Assembly (NCBI GenBank): GCA_963803575.1
Contig: CAWDMW010000001.1
Span: 124,001-188,000, forward strand
Reading direction: 5' to 3'
Source of the DNA: CAWDMW01 sp963803575
GTDB taxonomy: Bacteria > Pseudomonadota > Alphaproteobacteria > Rickettsiales > UBA998
DNA: 64,000 bases
The notes under the pieces were generated by a model. The model did no database searches. It saw only the letters and a program-made list of their open reading frames with translations, and was not told where the DNA came from. How positions within the stretch are numbered: position 1 is the stretch's first letter; every line of letters begins with the position of its first letter. The translations under genes and the position numbers were made by a program. Shown in pieces: positions 8,750 to 16,635 of the stretch.

Positions 8750-10150
8750 TCACATGAAAGACATTGTTTTTATACGTCTGCGCTCTACAGATGAACCAAG
8801 ATTAAGCTGCTTACGATATTTCACCACTGTGCGGCGTGCAACGTCAATTCCTTGTGCTTTTAGTGCGCGGGCTATCGTTTCATCAGACAGGATACGGGTA
8901 GGACTTTCTGTATCAATCATCTCCTTGATTCGGTGCATAACACTTCGGTTGGAATAGTTTTCGCCACCATTCATGTTGTGCAGCGATGAGGTAAAAAAAT
9001 ATTTCAGTTCATAGGTGCCACGAAGGGAAGAGAGATACTTGCTGGTGCTGATACGACTCACTGTGCTTTCGTGACAATCTGCAATCAGTGAAATATCTTT
9101 TAATGTCATGGGCTTAAGGTAATCTACACCAAACTCAAAGAAATCCTGTTGTTGCTCTATGATTGCCTGAGCGACTTTCAGCAGTGTCACGTTACGCTGA
9201 TGCAGTGAGCGCTGCAACCAACTGGCATTATGCGTATGTTCGCTTAGCATCTTTAATTCATCTTTGTCACGTATGGCCTGTTTTAGGTAAGCGAGGTAGT
9301 CGGTATTCACCAGTGCGGTGGGTAGCGTATCAGGGTTTAGCTCTACGTCCCATTTGCCGTCCTGTTGCGTTACCTGAATGTCAGCAATCAATGTGCGTGT
9401 GACATGCGGTTGATACTGGCTGCCCGGCTTTGGGTTGCACTGTCGTATCAATGCCAGCTTATCGCGCACCTGATCCGGAGTCATATTACATAAACGGCAA
9501 ACACGGCGTATATCACCACTAGCTAACGCATCCAGATGCTCAAGCAAGCGTTTGACGTCTTTATCATATATGCCTTTATCTATCAGCTGTAATGTCAAAC
9601 ATTCCTGCAAGTTACGCGCACCCACTCCGGCAGGGTCACATTGCTGTAGGTAACATAGCACCTTGTCAAACACAGCCCGGCGCTCATCATTGGCTATGTG
9701 CTTTTCCAGATCAGGTGGAAGATACCCATTCGCATCCACCTGATCCACCATCCAGTATGCCATGCTCTGCTCTGCATCGTTTGCTGTGAGTAATCGTACC
9801 TGCGAGAGCAACATACTATGTAACGTCTCGGAATCACTTTCACGCTGTTCAATCACATCTGTTGAACTTTTGCCATCTCCACTAAACGATGACTCATCAC
9901 CCCACATGGCCTGATGATCCATATCCAGCTCTTTCAATGCTTTTTCATGGCTATTTAGTGGTGTAGCCTGATAGCTATCATCAACCATATCGTCAGGTCT
10001 GACAAGCAGAGGATTTTTCTCTATTTCCTGATGGATGATTTCGTGCAATTCCTGAGTAGATAGCTGCAAAAAATGGATAGACTGCAGCAATTGCTGGGTC
10101 ATCACCAGACTATGCCCTTGCCGTAATTCCAATGCAGTGTGTGCTACCAT
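8750..10150 (-). CDS. rpoN: RNA polymerase sigma-54 factor RpoN
   Basis: A 466-residue sigma-54. Region I (residues 1-50) has the glutamine- and leucine-rich pattern LVMTQQLLQSIHFLQLSTQEL; an acidic region II follows, then the core-binding domain with the DPAGVGARNLQECL motif. The DNA-binding end has the helix-turn-helix KDISLIADCHESTVSRI and the RpoN box ARRTVVKYRK at 438-447. Sigma-54 directs transcription from -24/-12 promoters with enhancer-binding activators, commonly for flagella, nitrogen and pili. Its place immediately after lptB is the arrangement conserved across Proteobacteria. I looked for -24/-12 elements in the main gaps of this window and saw none that were convincing. Confidence 0.96.
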   Translation of the reverse strand: MVAHTALELRQGHSLVMTQQLLQSIHFLQLSTQELHEIIHQEIEKNPLLVRPDDMVDDSYQATPLNSHEKALKELDMDHQAMWGDESSFSGDGKSSTDVIEQRESDSETLHSMLLSQVRLLTANDAEQSMAYWMVDQVDANGYLPPDLEKHIANDERRAVFDKVLCYLQQCDPAGVGARNLQECLTLQLIDKGIYDKDVKRLLEHLDALASGDIRRVCRLCNMTPDQVRDKLALIRQCNPKPGSQYQPHVTRTLIADIQVTQQDGKWDVELNPDTLPTALVNTDYLAYLKQAIRDKDELKMLSEHTHNASWLQRSLHQRNVTLLKVAQAIIEQQQDFFEFGVDYLKPMTLKDISLIADCHESTVSRISTSKYLSSLRGTYELKYFFTSSLHNMNGGENYSNRSVMHRIKEMIDTESPTRILSDETIARALKAQGIDVARRTVVKYRKQLNLGSSVERRRIKTMSFM

Positions 10151-10179
10151 GCATTATAGGAATAGCGGATAAAGGCTAA

Positions 10180-10944
10180 TCAAAGATTAAAACTCTCTCC
10201 CAAATAGACGCGCCTTACGTCTTTGTTTGCTACAATATCTTGTGGCGTGCCTTCGGTTAACACCACCCCATCATGAATAATATATGCACGATCAATAATA
10301 TCAAGGGTTTCACGCACATTATGATCCGTAATCAACACACCAATGCCACGGTCTTTCAGGTGTGATACGATCTGGCGAATATCCGCAACCGCAATAGGGT
10401 CAATACCGGCCAATGGTTCGTCCAGTAAAATGAATGATGGCTTACATGCTAATGCACGTGCAATTTCCACACGCCGACGTTCACCGCCCGATAACTGGTT
10501 ACTTGGCGCATGGCGCAAATGCTCTACGGAAAATTCTGCGAGTAATTCATCCAGTAGAATGCGACGTCGGTCACGGCGCGGTTCATTAACTTGCAGCAGT
10601 GCCATAATGTTATCTTCAACACTCAATCCCCGAAAAATGGAGCTTTCCTGAGGAAGGTAGCCAATGCCCAACCGTGAACGACGATACATGGGCAAAGGTG
10701 TTACGTCTTTGCCATCAATCAGAATACGTCCATAATCCGGCTTGACTAAACCAGTGATAATATAAAAGCACGTTGTTTTCCCAGCACCGTTAGGCCCTAG
10801 TAACCCTACTGCCTCACCACGCTGCACATGCAAAGACACTTCCCGAACAACAGGACGTTTCGCATAGCGTTTACCTAAATGATCGCAAACCAGTCCGGTA
10901 TCTGTCGGTATATTATTTGGCATTGTAAGAATCTGTGAAATCAT
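10180..10944 (-). CDS. lptB: LPS export ABC transporter ATPase LptB
   Basis: A 254-residue cytoplasmic ATPase that energises lipopolysaccharide extraction from the inner membrane with LptF and LptG. It shows Walker A GPNGAGKTT, Q-loop YLPQESSIFRGLSVEDN, signature LSGGERRRVEIARAL, Walker B FILLDEPLAGIDP and the switch ITDHNVRE, all typical of LptB. The frame is open further upstream into lptA, but the ATG at 10944 has AAGG about ten bases before it and starts just after the lptA stop, so it is preferred. A second ATG at 10923 would give a start closer to that of most homologues. It lies between lptA and rpoN. Confidence 0.96.
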   Translation of the reverse strand: MISQILTMPNNIPTDTGLVCDHLGKRYAKRPVVREVSLHVQRGEAVGLLGPNGAGKTTCFYIITGLVKPDYGRILIDGKDVTPLPMYRRSRLGIGYLPQESSIFRGLSVEDNIMALLQVNEPRRDRRRILLDELLAEFSVEHLRHAPSNQLSGGERRRVEIARALACKPSFILLDEPLAGIDPIAVADIRQIVSHLKDRGIGVLITDHNVRETLDIIDRAYIIHDGVVLTEGTPQDIVANKDVRRVYLGESFNL

Positions 10945-10954
10945 GCCATCAACC

Positions 10955-11491
10955 TTACTTTTGCTTGTCCGGCACAAAGATACCACGCACCCGATTGGCT
11001 CCTGACGAGGCAGGTGCTTCGCCACCATTTGCCGTAGCGCTGGAGAGCAGGCTTTTGCCGGTGGTCATATCATACACAAGCCGTGACCCGTTCAGCACAT
11101 TATTGCCACGTCTAAGCAACACACTGCCAAACAAAAATACCTTGTCTTTCACTGCATCGTAGCGTCCGCTTTGCGCGGTGGCAGATTCTTCAGGTGTGAC
11201 GAGTTGCACCTTCCCCTCAACATCAATACGGCTTAATGCACCCAATGCTGATTGAGAAGATTTCTCTGATTGCTGGTCGTAATAGACCGTCATTTTTTGT
11301 GATTTAAGCGTCATGTCTGCTTGTTTCGCAACGACATTCCCGCGAAAAATAGCTTTGCTTTCCTGTTGCAACACTTCCAGCATATCTGCATCAATGGAGA
11401 TAGGTGAATCTGACTGCAATGGCACTGCTTTTGTGCTAAGCGAAGCAATACATAAACAACAGAATAGAACAATACATCGAATAAGAATCAT
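10955..11491 (-). CDS. lptA: LPS transport periplasmic protein LptA
   Basis: A 178-residue periplasmic protein of the OstA/LptA family that forms the bridge carrying lipopolysaccharide to the outer membrane. A signal peptide covers about residues 1-22. The first beta-jellyroll strands appear as PISIDADMLEVLQQESKAIFRGNVV, a pattern shared by the family, and VEGKVQLVTPEESATAQSGRY is a second family-like strand set. The tail is rich in small and polar residues. Its ATG overlaps the lptC stop by four bases, showing translational coupling, and lptB follows. Confidence 0.93.
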   Translation of the reverse strand: MILIRCIVLFCCLCIASLSTKAVPLQSDSPISIDADMLEVLQQESKAIFRGNVVAKQADMTLKSQKMTVYYDQQSEKSSQSALGALSRIDVEGKVQLVTPEESATAQSGRYDAVKDKVFLFGSVLLRRGNNVLNGSRLVYDMTTGKSLLSSATANGGEAPASSGANRVRGIFVPDKQK

Positions 11492-12093
11492 GGGAGCAAC
11501 AGCATATACACATTATTGTTGAAAAGCATCCGATTTCCTTTATCGAGCAAGGTGAAGCTATCCGCTTTCACATGGCCAAACGTTCCTTGTATTTGCACCG
11601 GCGTTTCCCCAAATGTGTTTAAATTATTGAGATTGACACGTATCTGTTCCGTATGCATTTCGTGACCAGCATTATGATAAATCTGCACATCACCCTGCAA
11701 AAATAGAAATTCTTCCATCATTTTCATTGTACCCTGCTGTGCCTGCAAAAATAGCCAGCTCTTATTTTTAGTAGAGATATCTGCTTTCACATTATCAAGT
11801 ATGATCGTTTTCTCATCAATCTGGCGCGCAGTGTCTGCTGTCACAAGGTAGGGTTGGTTATGATCGTCTACTCCCTGAAAGCGCGGGCTTACCATAACAG
11901 GTGAGAGGTCTTCTTCACTGTCTACAGATTCAAACGCCACACGCACACCGTCTTGCTCATCACGCAGCAGCGGTATCACCACCATAAAGACCAGCAGCAC
12001 AATAATCATGATACTTAGCGTAAACTTGCTAAGATGCACAAAATGCGTATATGTTTTGAAGAAACGGTTTCGGGAAGCAGGTGTTTTCTGCAT
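11488..12093 (-). CDS. lptC: LPS export protein LptC
   Basis: A 201-residue bitopic inner-membrane protein with one amino-terminal helix (about residues 23-44) and a periplasmic jellyroll domain that receives lipopolysaccharide from LptFG and hands it to LptA. Supporting features are the strand SPRFQGVDDHNQPYLVTAD, where YLVTAD matches the YxLTA pattern of LptC, and the placement between kdsD and lptA. It starts 11 bases after kdsD and overlaps lptA by four bases. Sequence conservation in this family is low, so gene order carries much of the weight. Confidence 0.9.
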   Translation of the reverse strand: MQKTPASRNRFFKTYTHFVHLSKFTLSIMIIVLLVFMVVIPLLRDEQDGVRVAFESVDSEEDLSPVMVSPRFQGVDDHNQPYLVTADTARQIDEKTIILDNVKADISTKNKSWLFLQAQQGTMKMMEEFLFLQGDVQIYHNAGHEMHTEQIRVNLNNLNTFGETPVQIQGTFGHVKADSFTLLDKGNRMLFNNNVYMLLLP

Positions 12094-12104
12094 AAGGCTA
12101 CGAC

Positions 12105-13079
12105 CTATACCACGCCTGCCCGTAAGCAGTCATGTATATGAATCAACCCTTTTGGCTGGTTATTCTCAGCCACAACCAGACTGGTGATGTGGCGACTATT
12201 GAGTATATGCAGCACTTCAGCTGCCAAGGTAGTAGGCATTACCGTAATAGGGTTAGCAGTCATCACATGCTGTGCATTTAGTGTCAGTAAGTCATTGCCT
12301 ATGTGCCGGCGCAAATCACCATCTGTGATGATGCCCGCCAATGCGCCATTTTCATTCACAACTATCGCACACCCGAGAGCTTTTTGAGTAATTACTAGCA
12401 ACACATCCTGCATAGGATCATCCAGGCCAACAATCGGGAGGCCGTCACCATCATGCATCAACTCGCTTGCTCGCAGAAACGCTTTTCCTAACTTGCCACC
12501 AGGATGAAACGTACCAAAATCTTCCTGCGTAAAACCGCGTTGTTCCAGCACGGCCATTGCCAGCGCATCCCCGTACGCCAGCATCATACTGGTGGAAGTG
12601 GTAGGCGCACCCGTTGCCGAAGCTTCGGGCAATTCTGGCAGAATCACTGGCACATCTGCAACGGTCACTAACAGGGATTTCTCACGCCGCACCAAAGCAA
12701 TCAATGGGATAGCAAAGCGCTTAGCATACGCAATCATTTCCTGTAATTCAGCCGTTTCACCAGAGTTGGACAGCATAATAATCACATCATCCGGTGCAAT
12801 CATACCCATATCCCCATGACTGGCTTCTGCCGGATGGACAAAATGCGCTGGTGTACCAGTCGATGCAAACGTAGCAGCAATTTTGCGGGCAATATGTCCA
12901 CTCTTTCCCATACCCGTTATAATCAGGCGCCCTTTCATGTTCAGCACATATTCTGCTGCCTGAACAAAACGCGCATCCAGTGCAGCTTTCATGGCTTCCA
13001 GCCCGTCAATGGAATGTTGCAGGCATTGTTGCCCATGCTCCAATATATGAGTTTGACGCAACTTATCTGTATTACTCAT
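12105..13079 (-). CDS. kdsD: Arabinose-5-phosphate isomerase KdsD/KpsF
   Basis: A 324-residue enzyme that converts ribulose-5-phosphate to arabinose-5-phosphate, the first step to Kdo of lipopolysaccharide. The SIS domain covers about residues 35-180, with the GMGKSGHIARKIAATFASTG and LSNSGET phosphosugar-binding segments and the family's HGDMGM block. Two CBS domains follow at about 205-260 and 270-324, with IVVNENGALAGIITDGDLRR as a clear CBS core. Its ATG overlaps the ferredoxin stop codon by four bases. The neighbours lptC-lptA-lptB make a lipopolysaccharide role nearly certain. Confidence 0.95.
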   Translation of the reverse strand: MSNTDKLRQTHILEHGQQCLQHSIDGLEAMKAALDARFVQAAEYVLNMKGRLIITGMGKSGHIARKIAATFASTGTPAHFVHPAEASHGDMGMIAPDDVIIMLSNSGETAELQEMIAYAKRFAIPLIALVRREKSLLVTVADVPVILPELPEASATGAPTTSTSMMLAYGDALAMAVLEQRGFTQEDFGTFHPGGKLGKAFLRASELMHDGDGLPIVGLDDPMQDVLLVITQKALGCAIVVNENGALAGIITDGDLRRHIGNDLLTLNAQHVMTANPITVMPTTLAAEVLHILNSRHITSLVVAENNQPKGLIHIHDCLRAGVV

Positions 13080-13402
13080 GGCTGCGTGCCTTCTGCAAGC
13101 GTCACCTTTAAACCATCATGTGCTGTCTGCAAAATAATTTGACATGATAGACGGGAGTTTTCTTCCACATTAAATGCTTCGTCAAGCATGGCCATTTCTT
13201 CTTCCAGAGGTGGAACAATCGCATTTTCCCATGCCTCATCTACATACACATGACAGGTAGCGCAGGAACAGGCACCGCCACATTCAGCTTTCACTGGCAA
13301 ACCATAATCACGTATGACTTCCATGAGTCGCCAGCCTTCCAACCCTTCCAACTCATGACTCAAGCCATGATGGTCAGTGACATGTACACGTACCGGATTC
13401 AT
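13076..13402 (-). CDS. [2Fe-2S] ferredoxin, adrenodoxin type
   Basis: A 108-residue soluble electron carrier. Its cluster ligands are in the order CGGACSCATC, giving Cys-x5-Cys-x2-Cys, with the last cysteine in SRLSCQI, the arrangement of the adrenodoxin/Isc type. Acidic residues around VPPLEEEMAMLDEA form the usual partner-binding surface. It starts directly after the stop codon of the reductase gene with no gap, so the two are an electron-transfer pair: NADPH to reductase to ferredoxin. The final acceptor, for example iron-sulfur cluster assembly or a cytochrome P450-like enzyme, is unknown. Confidence 0.92.
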   Translation of the reverse strand: MNPVRVHVTDHHGLSHELEGLEGWRLMEVIRDYGLPVKAECGGACSCATCHVYVDEAWENAIVPPLEEEMAMLDEAFNVEENSRLSCQIILQTAHDGLKVTLAEGTQP

Positions 13403-14434
13403 TTAGGCAACTCCCAGTTTTTGCTGTAATTCACTCGATGAGGTAGTATATTGAAAGCGCAGTTTTTGATCCGGTCGACAAATTCTAAAAGCCGCTTGCG
13501 ACATAAGCGCTGCTTCATGAAAACCAGACAAGATCAGCTTTAATTTACCTGGGTACCAGTTTATATCGCCAATAGCAAATATGCCAGGCTGGCTAGTTTC
13601 AAAGTTTTCTGTATTGACTTTCACCAGTGATTCTTCATGCAGGTCAAGCCCAAAATCAGCAATAGCACCTAGCTTCATCGTCAGGCCAAAGAACGGCAAT
13701 AACGTATTACAGCTAATACGATGCTCTTGCTTTTGCGTATCTTTATAGGTCACTTCCTGCAAAGCACCATCTGCACCATGCAGCGAAGTGATTTGTCCAA
13801 ACAGCAAAGACAATTTACCTGAAGAGGCTAGCGCCTTCATTTTTTCTACTGAATCAGGGGCAGCGCGAAAACTATCACGGCGATGAATCAGCGTCAGGCT
13901 GCGTGCGAGTGGCTGCAAGTTAAGTGCCCAGTCCAGCGCAGAATCCCCACCACCAGCCACAATAATGTCACGACCACGAAATGGTTCCATTTTACGCACA
14001 GCATAAAATACAGAGGTACCTTCATAGGCTTCAATACCTGCAATAGGCGGCTTTTTGGGCATAAAGCTTCCTCCACCAGCGGCAATCACCATGACTGGCG
14101 CGCGAATCACCTGCCCTTCATCCGTTTCAATGCACCATAGCCCTTCCGCGTTACGTGTGTAGCTTTTCACCATTTGATGAAAATGCATTACTGGTTCAAA
14201 CGGCGCAATCTGTTCAAGCAACCGATCTGTCAATTCTTGCCCTGAAATAACCGGATAAGCCGGAATATCGTAAATAGGTTTTTCGGGATATAATTCAGCG
14301 CATTGGCCACCGGGTTTGTCTAAAATATCCACGATATGAGCCTTTAATCCAAGCAAGCCCAACTCGAATACGGCGAATAGCCCCACAGGCCCCGCACCTA
14401 TGATAATGACATCTGTTGTAATCGTCTGTTTCAT
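13403..14434 (-). CDS. Ferredoxin-NADP(+) reductase, thioredoxin-reductase-like type 2
   Basis: A 343-residue flavoprotein. It has an amino-terminal FAD dinucleotide motif IIGAGPVGLF, the PGGQCAELYPEKPIYDIPAY region typical of type 2 ferredoxin reductases, an NADPH motif VAGGGDSALDWAL and the final FAD-contacting IFAIGDINWYPGK. It lacks the redox-active CxxC of true thioredoxin reductases, which separates the families. The next gene is its likely partner, a [2Fe-2S] ferredoxin. The start at 14434 gives the standard length. Confidence 0.93.
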   Translation of the reverse strand: MKQTITTDVIIIGAGPVGLFAVFELGLLGLKAHIVDILDKPGGQCAELYPEKPIYDIPAYPVISGQELTDRLLEQIAPFEPVMHFHQMVKSYTRNAEGLWCIETDEGQVIRAPVMVIAAGGGSFMPKKPPIAGIEAYEGTSVFYAVRKMEPFRGRDIIVAGGGDSALDWALNLQPLARSLTLIHRRDSFRAAPDSVEKMKALASSGKLSLLFGQITSLHGADGALQEVTYKDTQKQEHRISCNTLLPFFGLTMKLGAIADFGLDLHEESLVKVNTENFETSQPGIFAIGDINWYPGKLKLILSGFHEAALMSQAAFRICRPDQKLRFQYTTSSSELQQKLGVA

Positions 14435-14507
14435 ACCATCTTATGTAGTAGGAACTGCCAGACGGGTCAAGCACAAGCAAAGACGTTACCAAAAATATAA
14501 CAGGCCG

Positions 14508-15263
14508 TTATTGCACGTGTGAGAAAGCAAGAATAACCGATCCGGCTACACCAATCACCCACGCGGCATGAATGAAGTTCTGTGATACACATTTCAGCGT
14601 GTAGCTAAGTGTTGCAATAATAAAAGCCACGATAAAGAACGGCAATAACATGTCCTGCCCTACACATAAGCCACCAACAGCCATCATCAGAACATAGGCT
14701 GGCAGCGGCGTTTTGCTGCGCTGTCCAGCCATTTGTAATCCCCATAGCGCCAGACCAATCATCATTCCCAGATAGCCACCTTTAACGAAGCCAAAAATAT
14801 CACCGTCCAGTAATGTACGGTAAATACCTCCGAGTCCACACATTGCTACTAACAATATGGGCATTAGGCGTTGCTCAAGGTAATAGATAGAGGCAATCGT
14901 AATCAGGATGACATTGATGGCTAACACTAACACCAAATCTTCACCGAACCCATAAATCATCCAGTTAGAGACAAACAGAAACCCGCATAAAAACTCAATC
15001 ATTGCATAAGTCGCTGGAATCTTAATATCGCAATATCGGCATTTTCCTCTGGCAAGCAACCATGAAAATAACGGAAATAAATCACGCTTTTTCAGGTAAA
15101 CACGGCGGCTACACTCACAATATGGTGGGTCATTTGCAATAATCAGCCCTTTAGGCAAGCGATACACTAATGACGTTGCGTAGTTACCCGCAGCTATACC
15201 CAACATAAACATGATAATGGTACCGCTGAGGTAGTAGACGAGTGGGTCATTAAATACTATCAC
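14508..15263 (-). CDS. Prepilin-peptidase-like membrane protein, catalytic aspartates apparently lost
   Basis: A 251-residue membrane protein resembling PilD/GspO. The amino-terminal methylase-side region is well conserved: VYRLPKG, the CEC and CRYC cysteine pairs (about residues 49-51 and 75-78) and FPLFSWLLARGKCRYC. In active enzymes one catalytic aspartate sits in an IDxxxxxLPD segment; here the equivalent reads IYYLEQRLMP. The second lies in GxGDxK; here the matching position before a GG.C.G helix reads LPAYVLMMAVGG. Both aspartates therefore seem absent. It may act only as a methylase or partner protein, or be decaying. It follows the degenerate EAL gene by nine bases. Confidence 0.75.
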   Translation of the reverse strand: MIVFNDPLVYYLSGTIIMFMLGIAAGNYATSLVYRLPKGLIIANDPPYCECSRRVYLKKRDLFPLFSWLLARGKCRYCDIKIPATYAMIEFLCGFLFVSNWMIYGFGEDLVLVLAINVILITIASIYYLEQRLMPILLVAMCGLGGIYRTLLDGDIFGFVKGGYLGMMIGLALWGLQMAGQRSKTPLPAYVLMMAVGGLCVGQDMLLPFFIVAFIIATLSYTLKCVSQNFIHAAWVIGVAGSVILAFSHVQ

Positions 15264-15272
15264 GCATGGCCT

Positions 15273-16490
15273 TTAATTGGTTGATTTCATTGATGGATCA
15301 ATCAATTCGTCCAGATGTCGTCCCTGAAACAACGAGATACCCAAAGCCTGACCATATTCCACCGCCTGACGGTTATCACATCGTGTTAGCACAATCCGAT
15401 TCGCTCCGCAACGTTGAACTGCATTCGCCACAATCAGGTTTTCCTGATTATAGACATCACTTTTCACATTAGCATTCCACTGCAACTTGACCAGATCAAC
15501 ACCCAATACATCCCGATCAATCATGGAAAAACTCTTATTATTTAACCCATCCAGACACACACGATACCCCAGCTTTTGTACAGAATCACGAGCAGAAATA
15601 AATGCGTTCATATCCTCGAACACATCCGATGCCTGAATTTCAATGACAACCGAGACACGAGCTGATGGTTTCAGTGCTGCATTAAAGACGGCAAAATGTT
15701 CAGACATTAAGGTACGCACATTCAGATTCAGGCTAATCGCACCACTTAAATAATTTTTGGAATGCTCCTGTATCAGTGCCAGCATGCGTTCATCCATCGT
15801 CAATGTAAGATATTTAAACAGCCAGCGATTACTGAGCAGATCAACATCTGTGTTGAGTAAACGTCGCAGATGAGCAATATTCAGGTAAAGTTCATCAAAC
15901 ACACGCTTTACCGACATGTTTGGAATGGTTGCACATACAGGCTGACGGCGAATAGCTGGCAGTAAGTCTGTATTTTCAATGGCTTGCTCTAAGCCTTGCA
16001 CACTGGATGCACTAAAATATTTTTGTTGTGGATCAGCAGATTTAGCAGGCGTTTGCTTTGGCGGGGGTTGATTATTCCCACGATCAAGCAACATACGTTT
16101 ACGTGCAATCTCGAAGATAGCATCATACTGCTGCTCCAACGGGTATATCTGACAAAAATCAAGATTCTCTTGTCCATCCGCTGTGTATGCCAATGGGTCA
16201 TCCATAAACAGATAGCGCAGTTGAAACACGGCTTTATCCAGCAAGGGGGTTGGCAGGTCATGTGCCACAATCATTATGCTACCATCCATCAGAAAATAAA
16301 TCGCTCCTTCATGCTGACGAAATAAATCTGTCAGTAAATTCGTGGCTATTTTAAGCTGGTAATCACTGCGGTAATGCTCAAGTAACTGGTCAAATCGGAA
16401 ATGAAGCACTACCCCACCATGTAAGCTTTGTTTATGGGTTGTCAGGTATTCTACCAACTTTGCTTCTGCCGTCGCGGTAATTAATTTCAT
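15273..16490 (-). CDS. Degenerate EAL-domain protein
   Basis: A 405-residue soluble protein. The last 240 residues follow the outline of an EAL cyclic-di-GMP phosphodiesterase: SGAISLNLNVRTL, VVIEIQASDVFED, GYRVCLDGLNN, LGVDLVKLQW and a final GISLFQGRHLDEL similar to the usual xxxxQG tail. The catalytic EAL motif, the DDFG pair and KxD metal ligands are not preserved, so it is unlikely to hydrolyse cyclic-di-GMP; binding or scaffolding is more likely. The first 160 residues could be a remote GGDEF- or receiver-like fold, which I cannot confirm. Its position before the peptidase-like gene suggests a shared surface-structure role. Confidence 0.7.
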   Translation of the reverse strand: MKLITATAEAKLVEYLTTHKQSLHGGVVLHFRFDQLLEHYRSDYQLKIATNLLTDLFRQHEGAIYFLMDGSIMIVAHDLPTPLLDKAVFQLRYLFMDDPLAYTADGQENLDFCQIYPLEQQYDAIFEIARKRMLLDRGNNQPPPKQTPAKSADPQQKYFSASSVQGLEQAIENTDLLPAIRRQPVCATIPNMSVKRVFDELYLNIAHLRRLLNTDVDLLSNRWLFKYLTLTMDERMLALIQEHSKNYLSGAISLNLNVRTLMSEHFAVFNAALKPSARVSVVIEIQASDVFEDMNAFISARDSVQKLGYRVCLDGLNNKSFSMIDRDVLGVDLVKLQWNANVKSDVYNQENLIVANAVQRCGANRIVLTRCDNRQAVEYGQALGISLFQGRHLDELIDPSMKSTN

Positions 16491-16635
16491 TGGTTACGCT
16501 CCATTTCAATCTGCTCAATTCACGTGATAACACACTATGCGAGCAATCCCTTTATTTTCTACTAAATCTTGAGTAGCTGCTTACTAATTATCAGACGCAT
16601 CACAAGAATGATACGATTCAGGACAACAAAACCTG

